Source: DATJSJ01 sp035504175 (lineage in GTDB: Bacteria; Pseudomonadota; Alphaproteobacteria; Acetobacterales; Acetobacteraceae). From it: a DNA stretch of 36,982 bases. Below the pieces are notes generated by a model, which saw only the letters and a list, made by a program, of their open reading frames with translations, was not told the DNA's origin and did no database searches. The DNA lies in assembly GCA_035504175.1 (NCBI GenBank), contig DATJSJ010000051.1, positions 1 to 36,982 on the forward strand, written 5' to 3'. Below are positions 23,145-31,633 of the stretch, in pieces. Each line of letters starts with the position of its first letter. Position 1 is the first letter of the stretch. The translations under genes and the position numbers were made by a program.

Positions 23145-23759
23145 TCAAGGGCGCCGCGACGCGTCCGGCATCGGACGGCCCGGGGGCGCCGCGCCGCCGA
23201 CATGGCGAAGGCCGGTCGTGAGATAATCCCAGCCGGTTACCAGCGTCAGCACCGCCGCCACCCACAACATCGCCTGGCCGATCAGCGACACCGGCAGGAA
23301 GGGGATGCCGAGCAACGCGGCCGAGCTGTCGCCCGCCAGCAACGTGCCGAGCGCGGCCATCTGAAACCCGGTCTTCCACTTCGCGAGCCTGGTCACCGGC
23401 ATGCCGATACGCAGCGTCGCGAGATATTCGCGCAGCCCGCTGACCAGGATCTCCCTGAGCAGGATGACGATCGCCGGATACAGGCCCCAGCGCCCGAGCC
23501 GCGCCTCGCCCGCCAGCATCATCAGCGTGGCGCCCACCAACAGCTTGTCGGCGATCGGATCGAGCATGCGCCCGAAGGCGCTGACCTGCCGCCGTTCCCG
23601 GGCGATCCGGCCGTCCAGGTAGTCGGTGATGCCGGCCAGGATGAAGACGATGCAGGCGCCGAGATCGCCGGCCGGCTGCCGCAGCGCCGCCAACAGGACC
23701 AGCACCGGGATGGCGGCGATCCGGGACAGCGTCAGCAGGTTCGGCAGGTCGGTCGGCAT
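23145..23759 (-). CDS. pgsA: CDP-diacylglycerol--glycerol-3-phosphate 3-phosphatidyltransferase
   Basis: Makes phosphatidylglycerophosphate at the inner membrane. The 204-residue protein has about four or five membrane helices and the CDP-alcohol phosphotransferase signature: D-G-x2-A-R in DYLDGRIAR, eight residues, then G-x3-D-x3-D in GRMLDPIADK. The N-terminus DLPNLLTLSRIAAIPVLVLL is typical. The start at 23759 has TGAGG upstream; a start at 23816 would add 19 basic residues. pgsA upstream of moaD/moaE is a recurrent alphaproteobacterial order; here mobB and a lipoprotein gene intervene. Confidence 0.95.
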   Translation of the reverse strand: MPTDLPNLLTLSRIAAIPVLVLLAALRQPAGDLGACIVFILAGITDYLDGRIARERRQVSAFGRMLDPIADKLLVGATLMMLAGEARLGRWGLYPAIVILLREILVSGLREYLATLRIGMPVTRLAKWKTGFQMAALGTLLAGDSSAALLGIPFLPVSLIGQAMLWVAAVLTLVTGWDYLTTGLRHVGGAAPPGRPMPDASRRP

Positions 23760-24097
23760 CTGCCTCAGAGTAGAGCGAATCCGGCTCGTGGTCAGCCGGG
23801 CGCGGCGTGTCGGCAACCATCCTCGATGCGTCCCGCCGGGCCGTCCGATCCCGAACGGTGCAGCGTCTCATCCGAGGGCGCGGCGAGAGCGTGCCGCGCA
23901 CATGGCGCAAATCTCCCATGCAAATGCCGATCGGGATGACCTGTTGCCTCGTCGCCACAGTGTTGCCGAAACCCTTTTTCATCCGCCGGCGACCCGTGGC
24001 AGACTCCCTCCCACCCCTCCAATCTCAGAACGCGACGGACGCAAGCCTTGCCGGGACACTCGGCGGGCGGGGGAAGGGGCAGAACGGGGCCGATGCG
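23760..24097. other. intergenic region between divergent pgsA and ferritin-like gene
   Basis: A 338-base gap. It must contain both promoters, but no strong -35/-10 pair or palindrome stands out. A GGGGGAAGGGG stretch near 24069-24079 is about 18 bases before the ATG at 24098, far for a ribosome binding site. Confidence 0.4.
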
Positions 24098-24943
24098 ATG
24101 AAGCACTGGCGGATCGAGCAGGTGGCGTGGGACCGCTTCGATGCGGAACGCGTCGATCCGGCCATCGTCCCGCTGGTCAAGGCCGCCGCCATGGTGGAGC
24201 GGAACGGCACCGATTATGCGCGCTATCTCGAGAACGTCTTCCCCGACGACCCGGATTTCCGCCTGGCGGCGACGCATTGGGCGACCGAGGAGGTGCAGCA
24301 CGGGGATGCGCTCGGCCGCTGGGCGATGCTTGCCGATCCGTCGTGGGACTATCCCGCCGCCTTCGCCCGCTACCGCGCCGGCTACAGCCTGCCGCTCGAT
24401 GCCAGGGAGTCGGTCCGCGGCTCACGCACCGGCGAGCTGATCGCGCGCTGCATGGTGGAGACGGGAACCTCGAGTTACTACACCGCCCTCGGCGAGGCGA
24501 CCGAGGAGCCGGTGCTGAAGGAGATCTGCCGGCTGATCGCCGCCGACGAGTTCCGCCATTTCAAGCTGTTCTACGACCACATGCGCCGCTATCTCGCGCG
24601 CGAGAACATCGGGATGATGCGGCGATTGCGGATCGCCCTCGGCCGCATCGGCGAAAGCGAAGATGACGAGCTTGCCTTCGCCTATCACTGCGGCAACGAG
24701 CCCGATTCGCTTCCCTATGATCACGAGCGCTGCATCGCCTCGTACATGGCGCCCGCGATCGGCTTCTATCGTTTTCGCCATGTCGAGCGTGGCATGGGCA
24801 TGGTGTTCAAGGCGGTGGGCCTGCCACCGCGCGGCCGGGTCTCGGCGCTTTCCGCGCAGCTCGCCTGGCGGCTGCTGCAGCATCGGCGTCGACGCCTTGC
24901 TGATGGCTTGCCGCAGACCGGCCCGACCGCCCTCGCCGCCTGA
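24098..24943 (+). CDS. ferritin-like di-iron protein
   Basis: A 281-residue helical protein with a carboxylate-bridged di-iron pattern: VERNGTDYARYLENVF, EExxH in WATEEVQHGDAL, a second Glu helix CMVETGTSSYYTALGEATEE, and DExxH in IAADEFRHFKLF. It resembles the ferritin-like/acyl-ACP-desaturase superfamily. The C-terminal third (from about residue 190) is outside the four-helix core and has no recognised motif. The start is tentative because the nearest purine-rich stretch is distant. It may be an oxygenase or desaturase-like enzyme of unknown substrate. Confidence 0.82.
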   Translation: MKHWRIEQVAWDRFDAERVDPAIVPLVKAAAMVERNGTDYARYLENVFPDDPDFRLAATHWATEEVQHGDALGRWAMLADPSWDYPAAFARYRAGYSLPLDARESVRGSRTGELIARCMVETGTSSYYTALGEATEEPVLKEICRLIAADEFRHFKLFYDHMRRYLARENIGMMRRLRIALGRIGESEDDELAFAYHCGNEPDSLPYDHERCIASYMAPAIGFYRFRHVERGMGMVFKAVGLPPRGRVSALSAQLAWRLLQHRRRRLADGLPQTGPTALAA

Positions 24944-25034
24944 CCGCCGCCGCCACCCGACAGCGCCCCGTCGCGAACCGGCGGCGATAGCAGTGCGGCG
25001 CCAGCAGGCCTGAAGCGGGTGCGGTCGGCCGGGC

Positions 25035-26348
25035 TCAGGCGGGCGGCGCAATCGGCAGCGGCGCGGCGGCAACGCCGCGGCCGCCGCGTGGTGGAGATGG
25101 CCGCGGCGCATCCATCTCGGTCTCCACGGCGAAGTGCGCCGTGTAGGCGGCGAAGCGTTCCCGCTCGCACGCCACATCGAGCCCGTGCTCCTCGAACCGA
25201 TAGGCCTGGTGCTCGTAGCCTCCCTGCGGCCGCGATCGCACCGCGTCGGCGATGCGCCCGCGCGCCTCGGGCGTGAACTCCATGCCGAAATGGCGATAGA
25301 GGCGTGCCACCGTCTCGACCGGTGCTGCGACCAGCTCGCGATAGTGCAGGTGGAGCACACGCCCGTGCGGAAACAGCTCGCGCCGATCCGCATCCATCAT
25401 CGCGGCGACGCCCCGCGCCCAATGGTCACCGACCTGCTGCCCGATCTGTCGCCGGTCGATCCGGCGCGTGAAGGGCGCGCGCAGGATCTCGGTGAGTTTG
25501 GCGACCGAGGGCAGCACCTTTAGCGGATCACGGTGCACGAAGACGAGGCGCGCATCGGGATAGACGATGCTGAGCGCGTCGAAAGCGAAGACGTGATCGG
25601 GGGATTTCAGGACCCAGCGCCGCGAACCCGGTGCCGTTGCGCCGATCGCCTGCGCCTGCAGATGCTGCAGGAAGCGTCGATGCATGCGGTAGGCGGATTC
25701 GTGTCCGGTGGCATCGAGCCAGCGCCGGTACGACGGGATGTGATGCGTGGTGTCGAAGCGCAGGCTCATGAAGGAGTGGGCCGTGATCTCCGTGCATTCC
25801 TGCGGCGTGCGGCTGTCGAGCGGATGCACGCCGCGAAACTCCGGCGCGATCCGGGTGAAGCCGCGAAGCTGGCGATCGACGCGACGGGCGCGGGCATCGC
25901 TGCCCGGCCGCTCCCCGGGCAGCGGATAGGGAAAGATCGTCTGCCAGCAACGCGGCACCAGATTCCCCGGATCCTCGGCCAGCAGCCCGTGGAGGAAGGT
26001 GGTGCCGCTGCGCGGCAGGCCGGTGATCAGCAGCGGTGCCTCGATCGGCTGCGACAGCAGGGCGGGATCGCGCCGCTCCTCCTCGTGCAGGCGCATCAGG
26101 TTGGCCAGAAAGCGCACCATGTCCCAGCGCACCGCCATGCGGCCGAACAGCGACAGGTCGGCCTCCGTCTCGTAGGCGTGCAGCAGTGCGCGCAGCGGCG
26201 CCTCGATATGGTCCGGGGTCGATCCGGCAACGCCGCTCCGCCGCTCCGCTGCCGCCAGCAACGATTCGAGACGGGTGGGCTGTGCGCCGATTCCGAGCGC
26301 ATCGGCGGCGCGGTCCGCAATCTGGAATGCGCGCGCGACCAGCGTCAC
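25035..26348 (-). CDS. sulfotransferase-family protein
   Basis: A 437-residue cytosolic protein with a PAPS-dependent sulfotransferase core. The 5'-phosphosulfate loop is LLITGLPRSGTTFLHGLLA, and the 3'-phosphate region is ARLVFVHRDPLKVLPS, preceded by WVLKSPDHVFAFD. It belongs to the large bacterial sulfotransferase group with an N-terminal helical domain of about 110 residues. A GTG at 26348 is chosen because GGAGG lies about eight bases before it; another GTG at 26369 is in frame. The acceptor is unknown and no PAPS-synthesis genes are nearby. The last 25 residues are Pro/Ala-rich. Confidence 0.88.
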   Translation of the reverse strand: MTLVARAFQIADRAADALGIGAQPTRLESLLAAAERRSGVAGSTPDHIEAPLRALLHAYETEADLSLFGRMAVRWDMVRFLANLMRLHEEERRDPALLSQPIEAPLLITGLPRSGTTFLHGLLAEDPGNLVPRCWQTIFPYPLPGERPGSDARARRVDRQLRGFTRIAPEFRGVHPLDSRTPQECTEITAHSFMSLRFDTTHHIPSYRRWLDATGHESAYRMHRRFLQHLQAQAIGATAPGSRRWVLKSPDHVFAFDALSIVYPDARLVFVHRDPLKVLPSVAKLTEILRAPFTRRIDRRQIGQQVGDHWARGVAAMMDADRRELFPHGRVLHLHYRELVAAPVETVARLYRHFGMEFTPEARGRIADAVRSRPQGGYEHQAYRFEEHGLDVACERERFAAYTAHFAVETEMDAPRPSPPRGGRGVAAAPLPIAPPA

Positions 26349-26485
26349 AGCCCGACCTCCGGGAAACACGGGCGCGACCTGCCATGCGCGCCCGCGATCA
26401 GCGCAGCGTACGGAACGCTGCCGCGGCGTCGCGGTTCGGCGGCCATGCCGGTCGTTGCGACGCCGCCAGGATCGGCGAGGCGGTC

Positions 26486-26567
<82 letters not shown>

Positions 26568-26638
26568 ATCGCCGGCACCGAGCCGGCGCCTCCGGTCGCC
26601 ATCATGCCGCACGCACCCCCTTTCCGTGCTGCGATCCG

Positions 26639-27550
26639 TCAGCGCCCCGAAACCCGCCGGGCGATGTCGAGAGCGCGGCGGATCAGCGTATCGCTGGCCT
26701 CCACCGTGCGGAAGCCACTATGTGCAGAGAGCGTAACGGTTTCGAGCTGCCCGAGCGGGTGGCCCGCCGGAAGCGGCTCCTCCGCGAACACATCCAATGC
26801 CGCATGGCCGATCTGCCCACGGCGCAGGGCGTCGATCAGCGCCGCCTCGTCGACCAGTGCGCCGCGCGCCGTGTTGACCAGGATCGTGCCTGGGCGCAGC
26901 CGGGCGAGCCGCGCCGCGTCGAGAAAGCCGCGCGTCGCATCGCTCAATGCGAGATGCAGCGACACCACGTCGCTTTCCGCCAGCAGCCGGTCGAGGGACA
27001 CGAAGGCGACGCCGGCGGCCTCGCGCGGCGTGCGGTTCCAGGCGAGCACGCGCATGCCGCATCCGCCGGCGAGCCGCGCCACCTCGGCGGCGATGCCACC
27101 GAATCCGATCAGCCCGATCGCCTTCCCGGTGAGCTGCACGCCCTGCATGCGCTGCCACCGGCCGGCGCGCATCGCACGGTCCATCGCGGCAATGCCGCGC
27201 GCCGCCGCCCACATCAGGGCGATCGCGTGTTCGGCAACGGCGGTGTCGCCATAGCCCTTGATCGTGTGCACGGTTACGCCGAGCGCTGCCAGCGCCTCGG
27301 GGTCCATGTAGCTGCGCGCGCCCGTGCCGAGAAAGATCACGTGCCGCAGATCGGTGCAGGCGCGTATCGTCTCCGTCGGCAAGGCGGTGTGGTCGTCGAG
27401 CAGGAAATCATGGCCGCCGAGCAGGGCCGGCAGCGACTCGGGCGCGACCTGCGCCGCGGCATTGATCCGCACCGGCGGGTCGTCGGAGCGCACCACGCGC
27501 GCGAACACGTCCGCCAACCCGTCGCTCGCATCGATGAAGATACCCGGCAT
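26639..27550 (-). CDS. D-2-hydroxyacid dehydrogenase (NAD-dependent)
   Basis: A 303-residue enzyme of the D-isomer-specific 2-hydroxyacid dehydrogenase family. The nucleotide-binding motif is GLIGFGGIAAEVARL (G-x-G-x2-A instead of the strict G-x-G-x2-G). The catalytic Arg is in VNTARGALVDEAAL, Glu in the ALDVFAEEPLP segment and His in LSAHSGFRT. AAGGGGG precedes the ATG at 27550. Substrate could be phosphoglycerate, glyoxylate or a 2-ketoacid; no neighbour points to serine synthesis or catabolism, so the specific reaction is left open. Confidence 0.9.
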   Translation of the reverse strand: MPGIFIDASDGLADVFARVVRSDDPPVRINAAAQVAPESLPALLGGHDFLLDDHTALPTETIRACTDLRHVIFLGTGARSYMDPEALAALGVTVHTIKGYGDTAVAEHAIALMWAAARGIAAMDRAMRAGRWQRMQGVQLTGKAIGLIGFGGIAAEVARLAGGCGMRVLAWNRTPREAAGVAFVSLDRLLAESDVVSLHLALSDATRGFLDAARLARLRPGTILVNTARGALVDEAALIDALRRGQIGHAALDVFAEEPLPAGHPLGQLETVTLSAHSGFRTVEASDTLIRRALDIARRVSGR

Positions 27551-27677
27551 GCAACCCCCTTGAATTGCGGGCTGAGTCTGCGCGGAGGCCGGGCCGGCGA
27601 CAAGCCGGGTCGACCGGCGCCGCCGGTCGCGCGGCTGCGCCTTGCATTCGCTGCGGCGCTGGGCTCCACAGAGGCGC

Positions 27678-29519
27678 ATGCGCCGTGCCCAGGGACTTGC
27701 CGTCGAGGACCGCCCGCCGGGCCGGGCGGCGGCGCGGCGGCCCCAGGAGGTGCCGCCGCCCCGCCCTGCCCCGCGCCGCCGCCGATCCTGGGCGTTGCTG
27801 CGCTGGGCGATCATCCTCACCGTCTGGGGCCTCGTGGTGCTGGGCGCGGCCGTCGCCTGGTTTGCCCGCGATCTGCCGCGGCCGGCGGAGGCGCTCGACG
27901 CCGCGCGCCGACCCGGCCTCACCCTGCTTGACCGCAGCGGCCATATCGTCGCGACCTTCGGCGACGTCGTCGGTGAGCCGCTGCGCCTGTCGGAGATGCC
28001 GAAATACCTGCCCGAGGCGGCCGTCGCGATCGAAGACCGGCGCTTCTGGACCAACTGGGGCGTCGACATCCCGGGCATGATCCGCGCGGCGCTCGCCGAC
28101 CTGCTGGCCGGGCACATCGTCGAGGGCGGATCGACGATCACGCAGCAGGTGGCGAAGAACCTGTTCCTGAGCAACGCGCGCACGGTCAAGCGCAAGATCC
28201 AGGAACTGCTGCTGACCCTGTGGCTCGATCACAGCTTCACCAAGCGGGAGATCCTCGAGATCTGGCTGAACCGCGTCTATCTCGGCTCGGGCGCCTGGGG
28301 CATGGACGCCGCGGCGCGGCTCTATTTCGGCGTCAGTGCGCGGCACGTCTCGCTCTGGCAGGCGGCGGTGCTGGCCGGGCTGCCGCAGGCGCCATCGCGC
28401 ATCAATCCGCGGGCCGATCCGGAGGCAGCGGCGGCACGTGGCCGGGAGGTGCTGGCGGCCATGGTGCAGACCGGCGCGATCACGGCGGCCCAGGCGCAGG
28501 CGGCGGCGGCGCAGATCCATTTCCCGCCGCCGCAAGCGAACGGCGCGCGCTGGTTCGCCGACTGGGCGGCGCAGCAGGCGCAGGCGGTGCTGCCGCCGGA
28601 TGCCGACGCGGCGGTGGTCACGACGCTCGACCCGCGACTGCAGGCCGCCGCCGAGCGCTCGCTCGCGGCGATCCTGGACGGACCGGGCAAGGCCGAAGGC
28701 GTCGGCCAGGGCGCGGTGGTGGTGCTCGACGCGGCGACCGGGGCAGTGCGAGCCATGGTCGGCGGCGCCGGCGACCCGGCGGGCGGGTTCAATCGGGCGG
28801 TTGCCGCGCGACGGCAGCCCGGCTCCTGCTTCAAGCCCTTCGTCTGGCTCGCGGCGCTGGAGCACGGCATGCGGCCGGACGACCGGGTGCTGGACGCGCC
28901 GATCCATATCGGCAGCTGGAGCCCGGCCGATTTCGAACCCGGCTATCGCGGCGAGATCACGCTGACGCAAGCGCTCGCCGATTCGGTGAACACGGCGGCG
29001 GTGCGGCTGCTGCTGCGTGCCGGTGGGCCGCGCGCGGTGGCGGCGATCGCGCACCGGCTGGGGATCGCCGACGCGCTGCCGAATGCGCCGTCACTGGCGC
29101 TCGGCACCGGCAATGTCGGATTGCTGGAGATGAGCGCGGCCTACGCCGCGTTCTTCAACGGCGGGCGCCGGGTGACGCCGGTCGGGCTCGAGACGGCGAC
29201 CGCCGACGGGCGGCGGGTTGCGCTGGCACGCTCGGCAATGCCGCGGGTGATCGACCCCGACCTTGCGGCGATGATGGTGCGGATGATGCTGGCGGTGGTG
29301 CGGGACGGCACCGGGCGGGCGGCGGCGGTCCCGGGCCGCGCGGTCGCGGGCAAGACCGGGACGACGCAGGACTATCGCGACGCCTGGTTCATCGGTGCGG
29401 TGAATGGCACCGTGATCGGCGTCTGGCTCGGCAATGACGACGACCGGCCGATGCGCGGCGTGATGGGCGGCGGACTGCCGGCGCTGGTGTTCCGGGGGGT
29501 GGCGGAGGCAGTGCGGTAG
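27678..29519 (+). CDS. bifunctional penicillin-binding protein (glycosyltransferase plus transpeptidase)
   Basis: A 613-residue class A penicillin-binding protein that polymerises and cross-links peptidoglycan in the periplasm. After a basic, Pro-rich cytosolic tail comes one membrane anchor (LRWAIILTVWGLVVLGAAVA). The GT51 domain shows AIEDRRFWTNWGVD, GGSTITQQVAKNLFL, and KREILEIWLNRVYLGSGAWG. The usual His after EDRRF is Asn here. The transpeptidase domain has S-x-x-K in PGSCFKPFVW, SVN, and KTGTTQDYRDAWFIG. It lacks long insertions, resembling short PBP1-type proteins. The ATG at 27678 is preferred to a TTG at 27642. Confidence 0.94.
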   Translation: MRRAQGLAVEDRPPGRAAARRPQEVPPPRPAPRRRRSWALLRWAIILTVWGLVVLGAAVAWFARDLPRPAEALDAARRPGLTLLDRSGHIVATFGDVVGEPLRLSEMPKYLPEAAVAIEDRRFWTNWGVDIPGMIRAALADLLAGHIVEGGSTITQQVAKNLFLSNARTVKRKIQELLLTLWLDHSFTKREILEIWLNRVYLGSGAWGMDAAARLYFGVSARHVSLWQAAVLAGLPQAPSRINPRADPEAAAARGREVLAAMVQTGAITAAQAQAAAAQIHFPPPQANGARWFADWAAQQAQAVLPPDADAAVVTTLDPRLQAAAERSLAAILDGPGKAEGVGQGAVVVLDAATGAVRAMVGGAGDPAGGFNRAVAARRQPGSCFKPFVWLAALEHGMRPDDRVLDAPIHIGSWSPADFEPGYRGEITLTQALADSVNTAAVRLLLRAGGPRAVAAIAHRLGIADALPNAPSLALGTGNVGLLEMSAAYAAFFNGGRRVTPVGLETATADGRRVALARSAMPRVIDPDLAAMMVRMMLAVVRDGTGRAAAVPGRAVAGKTGTTQDYRDAWFIGAVNGTVIGVWLGNDDDRPMRGVMGGGLPALVFRGVAEAVR

Positions 29520-29539
29520 TTCGGGCGCGACGGCCCTGG

Positions 29540-30130
29540 CTACAGGCGAGCCGCGACCTCGGTCAGGAAGTCGTGCTCGATCTTATAGGAGGAGCGGCAG
29601 GTCACGAGCACTCCGTTGACGTTCTGCGTGTCCGTCGTGGCGCTGGTGAACTGCCACTCCGCCACCTTCACCATCTCGCCGTAGCCGTTCGGCCGATAGC
29701 CACCGAGCGTGTATTGGCTGTTGAACTGGATCGCCGTCCGCCGCGGCCCTTCCGCGCGAATATCGATGTTGGCCGTCCCGTCCAGCGACAGTGCAGCGAA
29801 GCCGAGCGCCAGCAGGGCGGGTGTCGTCTGGTGCGTGGTGTCGTTGCGTGCCGCACCGCAATCGACATAGGGGGTGACGTCCTTCAGCTCGAAATCGAGC
29901 GTCATCAGCCCGCTCGCCTTCTCGAACGCCTTTATTTTGAAAAAGCTTGCGCCGGCGACGAAGGTGACCGCCGACCAGGTGCGGCCGTAGGAGGCCGGAA
30001 GATCCTGGGAGAATTCCTCGGGCGAGACCGCCGTGGGCGGGACGTAGGTGGCGCAGGCGGCGAGAGCGGTCAGTATCAGCAGGGCGAGGCAGGTCCTCGC
30101 ACGCCGTCCGGCCATGGCCCGGTCCCCCAT
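29540..30130 (-). CDS. predicted lipoprotein, unknown function
   Basis: A 196-residue protein with a lipoprotein signal: basic MAGRRARTC, then LALLILTALAAC, lipid-attachment Cys in the lipobox. The mature part is beta-rich with strands ELKDVTPYVDCG, RRTAIQFNSQYTLGGY and CRSSYKIEHDFL; two Cys residues could form a disulfide. The ATG at 30130 is the longest start; the one at 30115 has GGGGGA just upstream and may be the real one. It is convergent with the penicillin-binding protein gene (20 bases between stops). I recognise no family. Confidence 0.8.
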   Translation of the reverse strand: MGDRAMAGRRARTCLALLILTALAACATYVPPTAVSPEEFSQDLPASYGRTWSAVTFVAGASFFKIKAFEKASGLMTLDFELKDVTPYVDCGAARNDTTHQTTPALLALGFAALSLDGTANIDIRAEGPRRTAIQFNSQYTLGGYRPNGYGEMVKVAEWQFTSATTDTQNVNGVLVTCRSSYKIEHDFLTEVAARL

Positions 30131-30488
30131 CGTTCCCGGACAAATTCAATCCAAGGCGAGGCGCGAAGGCAAGCGCGGAACGATGCGGATTTGACGGCAT
30201 CGACCGGCCGATCGCACCCGCAAGCACGCGGCACGCGCAACCGGCTCCCGCAGGCGCCGAGACGGGCGGGACAGACCATTCTTGGACGTCCGGAGTATCC
30301 GTTGCGGCAACAGCGGACTGCGATCCGTGGCGGACTCGATTTCGGAATCAAGAAAAGGGTCGAATCGAAACGGTATGTGAATAACCCTCCGCCGGCAGGC
30401 ACGAATCCTTGATCTGATTCTGGCATAATCCGGGCTTGATCTTTGCCAACAGACCGACTTGACATTGCCGGCACGGGGGCGGAAACGC
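30131..30488. other. intergenic region, lower GC, with promoter of the acyltransferase
   Basis: A 358-base gap between divergent genes. Its right half is visibly richer in A and T than the surroundings, matching the acyltransferase gene that follows. Apart from the extended -10 at 30421-30429 I see no gene, repeat or operator. Confidence 0.45.
30421..30429 (+). promoter_or_regulatory. candidate extended -10 of the acyltransferase gene
   Basis: TGGCATAAT matches the extended -10 form TGnTATAAT in all but one base. No good -35 lies 16-18 bases upstream, which extended -10 promoters can lack. The predicted start would leave about a 50-base leader before the ATG at 30489. Confidence 0.4.
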
Positions 30489-31556
30489 ATGACACGTGAG
30501 CTGTCGATCTATCTGGATCTGGTTCGTTTCGTCGCCGCGCTCACGGTGTTCCTTGCTCATGTCAGTTTCCAGCGCTACACGGGCGGTTTCCTGTGGCAAT
30601 TCCGCGTGTACGCCCAGCCGGCGGTTGATGTCTTCTTCGTGCTTTCCGGCTTCGTCATCGCCTACGTGACGGATAAAAGAGAGACGACGCTCGGCTCATA
30701 CGCCATCAATCGCCTCTCCCGCATCTATTCAGTCGTAATCCCAGCGCTCATCGTCACATTCGTTCTGGACCAGATTGGCCGACATTCCAACCCGTCATTC
30801 TATGCGGTTACTGATACATCCTCCGACAGCCTCATGCGCCAGTACGGGGAATCACTCGTATTCATCAACCAGCTTTGGTTTCAGGATATCCGGCCCGGCT
30901 CCGGCATTTCCTATTGGTCCCTCGGATACGAGGTCTGGTACTATATAATCTTCGGGCTTGTCGTCTTTCTGCCAGGCAAACGAGGCTGGACGGCAGGAAT
31001 TGCGGCAGCCTGCATCGCCGGGCCGCCAATCGTTTCGTTGCTGCCACTTTGGCTGGCCGGGGTCGCTTGCTATCGGCTTTGTTCCAGATGCACGCTGGGC
31101 CCGACGAGCGGTGTGTTTCTCCTGGCGGTGTCGCTCGTTGCGTTTGCGACCTGCCCGATGTGGTACCCCGCTGAGGCTGGCCGGAAGACCCTGCTCGGGT
31201 TGCGGCCCCAGTTGCTGCAAGACTACGTTGTAGGAGCGGCATTCTCGGCGAATGTTCTCGGCATTCGGGTCATTTCGTCGACACTAAGACCGTTGCTGGA
31301 ACCGGCCGGCGCAGCCATTCGATGGGCGGCCGGTGCGACCTTCACCCTCTATCTGCTGCATGCGCCGATTTCGAGGTTTCTGGGGTCACAGCTGACATGG
31401 CCGCCGGCAAGCTGGTCCAGCCGGTTGGTGGTCATCCTCGGCACGATTGCAATCGTCTTCCTGATTGCCTCGGTAGCCGAGCGGCGCAAGGAAGCCTGGC
31501 GACGCTGGATCCGAAACGGCATACGCCTTCGCATTCCGCGCCATAGCCAGCCATGA
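30489..31556 (+). CDS. membrane acyltransferase (OafA/acyltransferase 3 family)
   Basis: A 355-residue inner-membrane protein with about ten helices. It shows the acyltransferase-3 motifs: YLDLVRFVAALTVFLAHVSF with the catalytic His, PAVDVFFVLSGFVIAYV and YAINRLSRIYSVVIP, then SYWSLGYEVWYYIIFGL. Such enzymes O-acetylate polysaccharides or lipids. Base composition is clearly lower in GC than its neighbours, with more A/T-ending codons, suggesting acquisition by transfer. GGGGGCGG lies just before the ATG at 30489; a TTG at 30459 is in frame. The substrate is probably a surface glycan; no glycan cluster is adjacent. Confidence 0.92.
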   Translation: MTRELSIYLDLVRFVAALTVFLAHVSFQRYTGGFLWQFRVYAQPAVDVFFVLSGFVIAYVTDKRETTLGSYAINRLSRIYSVVIPALIVTFVLDQIGRHSNPSFYAVTDTSSDSLMRQYGESLVFINQLWFQDIRPGSGISYWSLGYEVWYYIIFGLVVFLPGKRGWTAGIAAACIAGPPIVSLLPLWLAGVACYRLCSRCTLGPTSGVFLLAVSLVAFATCPMWYPAEAGRKTLLGLRPQLLQDYVVGAAFSANVLGIRVISSTLRPLLEPAGAAIRWAAGATFTLYLLHAPISRFLGSQLTWPPASWSSRLVVILGTIAIVFLIASVAERRKEAWRRWIRNGIRLRIPRHSQP

Positions 31557-31633
31557 CGCCGCGCCGGCGGGTCGCGCAATCAGGCTGAGCCGGCCGCTGG
31601 AGGTACGACTGGCCCGGGCCGCCATTCCGGAGG

